From: a virus | Direction: 5' to 3' (one strand) | DNA length: 38,108 nt | IMG/VR virus record: IMGVR_UViG_3300045836_000130 | Span: 1 to 38,108 of that record | In this document: piece by piece, positions 16,874-24,000 of the stretch | How positions within the stretch are numbered: position 1 is the stretch's first letter | How the letters are laid out: every line of letters starts with the position of its first letter | Made by a program: the position numbers and the translations under genes | Notes under the pieces: model-generated | Seen by the model: only the letters and a program-made list of their open reading frames with translations | Database searches by the model: none | What the model was told of the DNA's origin: nothing

Positions 16874-17871
16874 TGGCACCAGGGCTGAAACATCCACGAC
16901 GGGACGAGGGGCGAGAGCTATGGCTCCAAGGTCACTCGTTGAAGCATATTGCCGACATTCTCGGCGTCAGTGATCGTAGTGTGCGAGATTGGCGAGATCG
17001 AGATAAATGGCCTGAGCGAGATTACGAATTGCCTCAGCGATACTCAGATTCACGTCGTAAAAAAGCCGATGCTGAATTTGAGGCTGTAAAAGATGAGCTT
17101 GCCCAGGTATGGAAAGATTCCTTTCAGCCCAAGACTGTGGGGCGTACTAATGGCGTGATCATGCAAGGGTCTGCTCAGCGCGTAGCCGAGCATTTTGGTT
17201 GGTCCCCTAGTAAGGCCAACAAGTTCCTGAAGCGTGCAGGGTTGATGCAAGACAGACCCTCTAGTAAGAAGCAGGGCGAGGAGGCTATGCGGCTGTTTAA
17301 GTCTGGATGGTCGGTACCCAGAATTACCGAGCATCTGGAGGTCAACCAAGACTCTGTTCGTAACTGGCTGAAGGAGCGCGGTGTGGAGCTGTCTGCGGTC
17401 TCTCATACCACCCGGATGAGTCACGAGGAGAAGATGGCGTGGCGGCGCTCTATCAGCGCCGGGAAGGTCGCCTCTGTTGCTGGCTCTGGCCGTTTCAACT
17501 ACAACGGCCACCGCATGGACTCTACCTATGAGGTTAGGGTTGCGGCCGCGTGTGATCGTCTAAATATCCCGTGGCGGCTCTATGACCGTGCCGCTGACGG
17601 CGTGTTGGAGTATGAAGCCGAGGGCGGGGCGATTGTGCGCTACGCGCCCGACTTCTGGGTGATGGATCTGCCTGTTGAGGTCAAAGGAATTTTTGATGTG
17701 ACTGCACACACCAAGGTAACCAAGTGGCGTGAGCAGAAGGGTAAGCTGGCAATGATTATGAAGCAGGAACTACTTGATTTAGAGGATGCTCGCACACCGA
17801 GTGACGCCAACTCGATACTGGTGGCTGCCTGTTATCTAGACCCGCCGACAGACCCCGCGTATTGGGATTAG
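16873..17871 (+). CDS. PD-(D/E)XK endonuclease with N-terminal helix-turn-helix domains (homing-type), 332 aa
   Basis: ATG 16873 is chosen because of the promoter directly upstream; the frame is open earlier but would run into the terminator. Two helix-turn-helix segments are visible: residues ~18-45 (GHSLKHIADILGVSDRSVRDW) and ~140-170 (SGWSVPRITEHLEVNQDSVRNWL). The C-terminal part has the nuclease core: STYEVRVAAACDRLNIPW, then RYAPDF (Asp260) and, nine residues on, E269-V-K271, i.e. PD-(x)8-E-x-K. The combination resembles free-standing phage endonucleases that spread by cutting unoccupied sites. Lower GC and different codons (cga, gat, aaa) than neighbours, its own promoter, and insertion between terminator and next block all suggest a mobile gene. 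A DNA-binding regulator or a terminase-like protein is less likely. Confidence 0.75.
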   Translation: MAPGLKHPRRDEGRELWLQGHSLKHIADILGVSDRSVRDWRDRDKWPERDYELPQRYSDSRRKKADAEFEAVKDELAQVWKDSFQPKTVGRTNGVIMQGSAQRVAEHFGWSPSKANKFLKRAGLMQDRPSSKKQGEEAMRLFKSGWSVPRITEHLEVNQDSVRNWLKERGVELSAVSHTTRMSHEEKMAWRRSISAGKVASVAGSGRFNYNGHRMDSTYEVRVAAACDRLNIPWRLYDRAADGVLEYEAEGGAIVRYAPDFWVMDLPVEVKGIFDVTAHTKVTKWREQKGKLAMIMKQELLDLEDARTPSDANSILVAACYLDPPTDPAYWD

Positions 17872-17881
17872 TATCAACTCC

Positions 17882-18490
17882 ATGACAGTCCAGACACCTG
17901 ATCCTGACGACGAGTTGCGCATGGTGGAGAATCAGGACGACTTTGATCCTCAGCTTCAGTCTGCGCAGCAAGATTTCTTTGCCGATAAGGATGGTCTTAC
18001 TCTGAGACAGAGGCAGAATGCTGAGTTTCTTGAGCGCAAGAAGAAAACCATGCCGCCTAACCCCACCCAGGAGAAGGGGCGCAAGCTCTATGAGTGGTGG
18101 CGATCTGGCTGTGGGGTGCACGATCCCGCGCTGACCGAGATGACCCAGGACATGCGCCCGTTCGACAGGCTGAACCCCTACGAGCGGGCACGCTGGGTAG
18201 TGATGGCCAAGGCCCTGGGCGACCGCTTCCCGCACCACGAGCGGGTCCGGGGATCAAGGTTGACCGTGCCCGAGCAGGAGCAGCGCTACGCCGCCATCCC
18301 GGCGGGCACCGGCTGGGCCGAGTACGACAGCGCCCTCAACCCCGCCGAGAAGTGGAACGGCCAGTCCTGGAGCACCCGCAAGGTGCGGGTCTACTGGTGG
18401 CAGCTGTGGCGGCCGCTACCGGAGAAAACTGGGTACTCCCTGAGCTACGGGGATCATCTGGCTCCTGTCGCTCGCCGGGGGGACCTGTAA
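17882..18490 (+). CDS. Hypothetical protein, 202 aa
   Basis: Starts ten bases after the endonuclease stop, with no evident SD. The first ~56 codons are AT-richer and acidic/helical, like the endonuclease gene. From ATG 18050 (MPPNPTQEKGRKLYEWW) the composition returns to the GC-rich pattern of the region, so 18050 could be the ancestral start. The C-terminal half is Trp/Tyr/Arg-rich (VRVYWWQLWRPLP). No family recognised. The stop lies within the start of bipartite element C. Confidence 0.62.
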   Translation: MTVQTPDPDDELRMVENQDDFDPQLQSAQQDFFADKDGLTLRQRQNAEFLERKKKTMPPNPTQEKGRKLYEWWRSGCGVHDPALTEMTQDMRPFDRLNPYERARWVVMAKALGDRFPHHERVRGSRLTVPEQEQRYAAIPAGTGWAEYDSALNPAEKWNGQSWSTRKVRVYWWQLWRPLPEKTGYSLSYGDHLAPVARRGDL

Positions 18491-18517
18491 CCCCATAGCG
18501 GCCGATAGGATAATAGG
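18484..18517 (+). promoter_or_regulatory. Bipartite intergenic element, copy C
   Basis: CCTGTAACC at 18484-18492 and AATAGG at 18512-18517, start-to-start 28. It sits immediately upstream of GTG 18519. ACCUGU and AUAGGU could pair over six bases. If it acts as a promoter, transcription would start downstream of GTG 18519, favouring the SD-preceded ATG at 18645 as the real start of the next gene. Confidence 0.5.
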
Positions 18518-18518
18518 T

Positions 18519-19535
18519 GTGGGAGAACTCTCCAGAGACCTTGAAGGTCTTTTTGAGCTGTTGACCTCTCGCCACGAGCCCCCTTGGTGGGTCGGCGTGG
18601 TCCTAAAGAAACTCGATCACATCCAGATCAAACAGGAGAGAATCATGGCACTACAAGATGACTTGGCCAACCTGCTGAGCACCCTGCAGACCGACATCAG
18701 CAACTTAAGCAGTGGTCAGCTCGCGGATCAGACCACGATCACCAACCTGCAAAACCAGCTCGCCGACGCGCAAAGTCAGCTGTCGGCCGCCCAGGCCACC
18801 GCCGCCAGTGACGAGTCGCAGCTGCAGACGGCTCAGGGCGTGGTGACCCAGTTGCAACAGACGGTGACCGACCTGGGTAATCAGATCGCGCAGTTCACCC
18901 CGCAGACGCCACCTCCGGGTCCGACGCCCACCCCGGCACCTGCTCCGACACCGGCACCGACCGACCAGCCTCCGGCCCCGGCTCCCACTCCGGCTCCCGA
19001 CCAGCCGCCGACGCCCGCACCGACCCCGGCTCCCACTCCGACGCCTGCGCCTGCGGCGCTGCCCACCGTGACGGGGGTCAGTGCCCCGGCCGGTGGTGGT
19101 AACCCGGCAGGTGGTGACTCGGTGACGATCAGCGGCACCGGATTCACCGGAGCGGCGGCCGTGCAGTTCGGTCCCACTCCAGCCACTTCGTTCACCGTGG
19201 ATAGCGACACTTCCATTACTGCGACCTCTCCGGCGGGGTCGGGTGTCGTGGACATCACCGTGGTGACTGCCGATGGCACCTCGGCGGCGGTGCCGGAGGA
19301 CCAGTTCACCTACGCGGCCGCACCGGCCGCCCCCACCGGAGGTGACACCACCACGACCACCACCCCGACTCCGGTAGACCCCAACGCCGCCCCGGTGACG
19401 GCCGGATCGCTGCCGCAGGACACTCAGGTGGTCGAGGTTCCTGCTGACGTAACGCCAGTAGTGGTTCCGGCTGGCGCAGTGGCGGTGGCGGCTGGTAGCC
19501 TTCCTCCTGACGCAACGGTCACACCAGTTCAGTAA
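18519..19535 (+). CDS. Coiled-coil, Pro-rich, IPT/TIG-domain surface protein, 338 aa (or 296 aa from ATG 18645)
   Basis: The longest frame starts at GTG 18519. ATG 18645 (MALQDDLANLL) has AGGAGAGA five bases upstream and may be the real start. Domains: a coiled coil (residues ~45-125, heptads rich in Leu, Gln and Ala), a ~55-residue Pro/Thr/Ala linker of TPAPAPTPAP type, an IPT/TIG immunoglobulin-like domain (~185-265, VTGVSAPAGG, VTISGTGFTGAAAVQFG and TSPAGSGVVDITV), then a Thr/Pro/Val-rich tail. Coiled coil plus Ig-like domain fits a trimeric virion surface fibre or head decoration. A strong hairpin follows 17 bases after the stop. Specific role unknown. Confidence 0.72.
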   Translation: MGELSRDLEGLFELLTSRHEPPWWVGVVLKKLDHIQIKQERIMALQDDLANLLSTLQTDISNLSSGQLADQTTITNLQNQLADAQSQLSAAQATAASDESQLQTAQGVVTQLQQTVTDLGNQIAQFTPQTPPPGPTPTPAPAPTPAPTDQPPAPAPTPAPDQPPTPAPTPAPTPTPAPAALPTVTGVSAPAGGGNPAGGDSVTISGTGFTGAAAVQFGPTPATSFTVDSDTSITATSPAGSGVVDITVVTADGTSAAVPEDQFTYAAAPAAPTGGDTTTTTTPTPVDPNAAPVTAGSLPQDTQVVEVPADVTPVVVPAGAVAVAAGSLPPDATVTPVQ

Positions 19536-19552
19536 GGGTTTTTCACAACAGC

Positions 19553-19607
19553 ACGCAGCCCAGCATGGGATGAAGAACACAGTTTTTCATCCTGTGTTGG
19601 GCTGTGT
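19553..19607 (+). terminator. Very long hairpin (25-bp stem, 5-base loop), likely terminator or structured RNA
   Basis: Left arm 19553-19577 and right arm 19583-19607 pair along their whole length with five G-U pairs and no bulge; the loop is CACAG. T5 lies within the right arm at its base near the loop and no T run follows, so it is not a textbook intrinsic terminator, though mycobacterial terminators often lack the U tail. It separates the IPT-protein gene from the next gene. The alternative is a processed or regulatory RNA. Confidence 0.6.
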
Positions 19608-19703
19608 CGCATTGACAAAGGTTAAGATTCTCATCCAAAATGGGTAGTGTCAGCTAGCCAAGAAGTTGTGCTGGGGAGAGGCAACCCGAACGGAGGAGAA
19701 CAA

Positions 19704-19988
19704 GTGGCCATTGACATGACCGCTTCTTCACCGCTGTCTCCGAAGAAGCACAGTTTTCTGGTTACCTTGATCGATGCCGAGACCCTGGAAGAGGGGGTCA
19801 CCGTCGTGCAGGCGGTCTCGGCTGATGACGGCCTGCAGGAGTTCCTCCAGGGCATCGCCACCTATAGCGGTGGTCTGCTGGTGGGTCGCTCGCTGCAATC
19901 CGATGAGCGTTTTCTGATGTATCACCCGGTGATCGTGGACATTGATGCCGACGCGGCCGCCCACATTCCGCTGGTTGACCCCGTTTAA
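19704..19988 (+). CDS. Hypothetical protein, 94 aa
   Basis: GTG 19704 is chosen over GTG 19647 because GGAGGAGAA stands just before it. The product is a small alpha/beta protein (HSFLVTLIDAETLEEGVTVVQAVSADDGLQEFLQGI) with no Cys and no membrane segment. The layout (strand, strand, helix) could be a ferredoxin-like or ubiquitin-like fold. No family recognised. It lies alone between the long hairpin and a TATAAT promoter. Confidence 0.68.
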   Translation: MAIDMTASSPLSPKKHSFLVTLIDAETLEEGVTVVQAVSADDGLQEFLQGIATYSGGLLVGRSLQSDERFLMYHPVIVDIDADAAAHIPLVDPV

Positions 19989-20025
19989 TTAACTGTAGAT
20001 CCCGTCAATTAAAAGCGCCATGCCC

Positions 20026-20031
20026 TATAAT
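20026..20031 (+). promoter_or_regulatory. Sigma-70-type -10 box TATAAT
   Basis: A perfect TATAAT 42 bases before the ATG at 20068, in an AT-rich intergenic stretch of this GC-rich genome. The best -35 at 16-18 bases spacing is weak (GTCAAT or CCGTCA). A GGGGGAA Shine-Dalgarno lies between it and the gene. Confidence 0.5.
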
Positions 20032-20067
20032 GGGTGTGCAGCCGATGATTGGGGGAACTCTACTGCC

Positions 20068-20589
20068 ATGCCCTACCGCCGCCGCCAGCCCGAGATGGTG
20101 ACCTGGCATTCACAGCTGATCTTTTTGCTGATCGCGCTGTTCTGGGGACTGAGCTACCTGATGCCCCCGCACGGGCGCATCCCGTTTTCTGAGGTGTTCC
20201 CCGATACCATCGAGCGCGGTGTGGCCAAGGGGATGTGGATCTGGGGACTGCTATTGTTTACCCCGGCGCTGGTGGGGTTCATCGGAGACATGTTCCTGCG
20301 GTTCACCAGCTGGATATGGTCCTGGCACATGGCGCTCTGGGCGCACTTTCTGCTGACCGCCACTTACGCCAGCTTGACCGCGTGCGCGTTGTGGGAGGGC
20401 ATGGAGCAGGTCACCCGCTTCCCCTGGCCGTGGACGGTATCGGCAACCATCAGCGCCTTGTCGCGTCCGCTGCTGTGGGGCGGCATCACCTACGTGCACT
20501 GGACGTATGCCCGGCTGCCAGCCCCGGCCAAACCTGCTCCGGTCACCGAAAAGGAGCGAGAGTGGCCCACACCCTCTTCAACACATTGA
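20068..20589 (+). CDS. Membrane protein with about four transmembrane segments, 173 aa
   Basis: ATG 20068 (MPYRRRQPEM) has GGGGGAA about 12 bases upstream; the longer frame start at 20020 would precede the TATAAT box. Hydrophobic segments lie at about residues 16-33, 55-75, 84-107 and 118-140, many rich in Trp and Phe, with a basic N-terminus and a Pro/Lys-rich tail. Its end overlaps the start of the next small membrane-protein gene. A holin or a membrane anchor for assembly is possible, but no diagnostic motif is seen. Confidence 0.75.
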   Translation: MPYRRRQPEMVTWHSQLIFLLIALFWGLSYLMPPHGRIPFSEVFPDTIERGVAKGMWIWGLLLFTPALVGFIGDMFLRFTSWIWSWHMALWAHFLLTATYASLTACALWEGMEQVTRFPWPWTVSATISALSRPLLWGGITYVHWTYARLPAPAKPAPVTEKEREWPTPSSTH

Positions 20590-20744
20590 TCGTCTTCGGG
20601 CCGTTCAGTGCGATCCTGATTCTGCTGGGATTCATGCGCGCTGCGCGCATCCAGCGCGCCACTCCTCAGCCGTTGCCGACCGTGTGCCCGACCTGCAAGC
20701 GCCCGTTGAGCGCCCGGCTGGCTCAGCAGCTGATCGCGCGCTGA
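20562..20744 (+). CDS. Small membrane protein with CxxC, 60 aa
   Basis: GTG 20562 with AAGGAGCGAGA upstream, overlapping the previous gene by 28 bases; the longer start of the frame (20235) is rejected because it would lie entirely inside that gene. One transmembrane segment (~7-25, LIVFGPFSAILILLGFM), then a basic stretch and VCPTCKRP (Cys42, Cys45), which may bind metal on the inner face. Followed directly by bipartite element D. Confidence 0.7.
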   Translation: MAHTLFNTLIVFGPFSAILILLGFMRAARIQRATPQPLPTVCPTCKRPLSARLAQQLIAR

Positions 20745-20777
20745 CCTGTAGCTCATGGCTTCCTGCCCATCAATAGG
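20745..20777 (+). promoter_or_regulatory. Bipartite intergenic element, copy D
   Basis: CCTGTAGCT at 20745-20753 and AATAGG at 20772-20777, start-to-start 27, then TAGGAGG as Shine-Dalgarno and an ATG at 20793. TGACCTGTA begins at the stop codon of the upstream gene, as in copy B. Confidence 0.5.
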
Positions 20778-20792
20778 TAGGAGGTCGGAAGG

Positions 20793-21092
20793 ATGAGACT
20801 GCAGCTCGGTGTCCAACCCGCGCGCCCGGACGACGCCACCACCAAAGAGTACGTCGATGCCCTGCACACGATGGTCAACCGCGAGGTGCCCACCGGGGTG
20901 ATCGATGGGACCAATGCGGTGTTCACTTTGGCGCACACCCCCGAGCCGGGGACCGAGATGGTATTTATGAACGGGCTGGTGCAGCAGGCCGGGGCAGGTG
21001 ATGACTACACGATCTCCGGGCCGACGATCACCTTCCCGGTGGCTCCGCCACTTAACACCACGCTGTCGGTGACCTACTGGTATAACGCCTGA
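20793..21092 (+). CDS. Short fibre/appendage-associated protein, 99 aa
   Basis: ATG with AGGAGG and GGAAGG upstream. The N-terminus (LQLGVQPARPDDATTKEYVDAL) has the A-x-x-K-x-YVD helix seen at joints of phage fibre proteins, and the same pattern opens the 1830-aa protein downstream (LQLGGTPTRLQDAADKAYVD). The rest is a small beta domain (GTNAVFTLAHTPEPGTEMVFMNG, ending SVTYWYNA) common in phage tail and fibre proteins. The stop overlaps the next ATG by one base. It probably joins with, or attaches, the long fibre encoded next. Confidence 0.75.
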   Translation: MRLQLGVQPARPDDATTKEYVDALHTMVNREVPTGVIDGTNAVFTLAHTPEPGTEMVFMNGLVQQAGAGDDYTISGPTITFPVAPPLNTTLSVTYWYNA

Positions 21093-24000
21093 TGGCCCAG
21101 CTTCAGCTGGGGGGTACCCCGACCCGTCTGCAGGATGCCGCCGACAAGGCCTATGTCGATGTCATCTCGGGCAATCTCAGTCAGCTCACTCAGGATCTCT
21201 ACACCGGGCTACAGGGCACCGGCAGCGCCAGCAGCTCCAACGTCCAGATCCTGCTCAACAATTTCTTCGGGTCCTCGGGGTCGTGGCTGTCGATGGTGGC
21301 CAACCTGTTCGGGGCGGGTGGCAATTCGGCCACCGGCAAGGTGTTACCCAGCAGCGTGGGCAATGTGCTCGGCGGGGCGCATCTGGCGGCCGATCTGACC
21401 AACCTGATGGCTCCGTTCACCAGCATCGGGGCGCTAACCTCGATGACCGCCTGGCAACAGTGGCAAAGCGGGCTGATGAACCTGCTGGGGGCCACCACCA
21501 CCACCGTGGCCACTGGGGCGGCCACCCAGGTCCCCTCCACCAAGATCACCAACGTCTTGGGCGGGGGCAGCCTGGGTGCTGACGTGACCGCGTTGCTGTC
21601 CTCGGTCTTTGGTGGAGTAGGGGGCACCGGTACGGCCTCCACCAGCGCGCTCAACACCCAGCTGACCAACTTCATCACCAACCTGTTCGGTACTGGTAAC
21701 TCTCCGACCTCTTCCACTCTGCATATCGGGGTATTGCCCACCGGTATCCCGCAGTCCTACATCCAGGATCTGGAGACCGATCTCTCCAATGCGATCACCA
21801 CCGGCAATTGGAATCCTCTTCTGCAGGCGTTGTTTGGCACCACCACTTTCACGACTACCACCCCCATTCAGGTCAGCGCGGTGCCTACCGGGGTTCCGGC
21901 CGCCAACATCGCCAACATCTTCGGGGGAGCGACGCTCGGGGCTGATTTGACTAACTTGGCCAATGCGCTCTTTGGCAGCACGTCGGTCACTTCGACCAGC
22001 AAAGTTAGTAATACCAGCATTACTAACATCTTTGGTGGTGCAACGCTAGGTGCTGATCTCACCAATCTGGCCAATGCTCTTTTCGGTATCACAACAGTCA
22101 CCAATACCAGTAAGGTGAACGCCTCCAGCGTGGCCAACGTGTTGGGGGGAGCCAACCTGGGAGCCGACCTTACCTCGGTGAACGGGGCCACGGTTACCAA
22201 CGCCACCAACATCAACAGCACCTGGAGCTGGCTGTTTAACACCACTACCCCCACCAGCTCATCGCTGGTCAGTCCCACCAAGCTTTCCAATATCTTCGGG
22301 GGAGCCACTCTTAATGCCGATTTGACCAACTTGGCCAACGCGCTCTTTGGTATCACGTCGGTCACTTCGGCCAGCAAGGTCAAGAACACCAGTGTAGCCA
22401 ACATCTTTGGTGGCGCGACCCTCGGTGCCGACCTCACCAACCTCGCCAATGCCTTATTCGGCACCACGGCGGTGACCGCCACGATCAAGGCTCTGCCCAC
22501 TTCTATCGCCAATGTGCTCGGGGGGGCAAACCTCAGTGCCGACCTCACCTCGGTGAACACCACGGCTGTCAACGCGCTGCCGCAGCTCCTGTGGCAGACC
22601 GCCACCGGCAGCGGCACCAACCTGGTGATCAGCCCGCAGTTCGATGACTCGACGGTGGCTCGGGAGACGGCAAGCGCTGGGACCGGATCGGCATTCGGCT
22701 ACACCACCGCGCAAGCACGCAGCGGCACACAGTCCTACCGGATTCAGACCTCTACGCTTACCTCCGGCCAGTCCGATACGTTTTACCTGTCCTCCAACAC
22801 TCTGGGTGGTGGGGTTGCCAAGACCACGGCTTCAGCGCTGAAGGTTCAGTCAGGCCAGTGGTTCTACGGCGAGATCTATGTCCGGGCGGCAGCGGGCAAC
22901 ACCACCACAGCGGGCTCCATCAACCTGGAGATGACGCTGCATGACTCCACGGGGGTCAACGCGGCGCTCAATCACGCCATCGCCAGTGTGTCGATGTCGG
23001 GCTTGTCCAGTTCGGCGTGGACGAAACTCAGTGGCTGGTATCAGATTCCGGCCGGGTATGACCTGGCGTGGACCTTTGTCTGGACGCTCAACCAGAACGT
23101 GGCCACCCAGACGTTCTATTTCGATGACGTGCGCCTGGTCGAGGAGACTCTGGCCCAGGCGCTGACCCAGCAGCTGTTCGGTGGCAGCAGCATTTTGACT
23201 TCGATTTTGCCTGCGGCGGTGCCCAGTCTCGATACCTCCAAGATCACCACCGGCACCTTCCCCCAGTCAATGATCTCGGGACTGACCAGCGCACTGAATA
23301 CTCTGTTGCCCACCACCACCTACCAGTCGCTGGTGGACGCCCTGGCCAATGGACTGGGACATTCCGGAACCGGGCATACCTGGACCGACATCGAGACCTA
23401 TGTGGGCATCATCCCGCCCGCCAACATCACCAATGTCTTGGGTGGGGCCAACCTCGCCGCCGACCTGTCCTCGGTCAACACCACGACCAATACCAACACG
23501 ACTAATCTGTCTAATACGTGGTCGTGGCTGTTCAACACCACGACTCCGACCTCTAGTTCGCTGGTGCAGACCGCCAAACTCTCCAACATCTTCGGGGGAG
23601 CCACTCTCAGCGCCGATCTCACCAACTTGGCGAATGCTTTGTTCGGGGGGACGACTGTCACCAATACCAGTAAGGTTAATAATACTAGTATTGCCAACAT
23701 CTTTGGTGGTGCAACACTAGGAGCAGATCTTACCAACCTTGCCAATGCGCTCTTTGGTACTACTGCTGTTACTAATACCAGCAAGGTCAACAACACCAGT
23801 ATTGCCAATATCTTCGGAGGAGCAACGCTGGGGGCTGATCTCACTAATCTCGCTACTGCACTTTTCGGTGGGACCACGGTGACCGCGACCACCAAGGCGC
23901 TCCCCACCTCTATTGCCAATGTCTTGGGCGGAGCCAATCTCAGCGCGGATTTGTCTTCGGTCAACTCCACCACAAATACCAACACCACCAACCTGTCGAA

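Noticed and set aside
19612-19617. TTGACA as a -35 box before the 94-aa gene
   Set aside because: No acceptable -10 at 16-18 bases; TAAGAT is too close and AATGGG does not fit.
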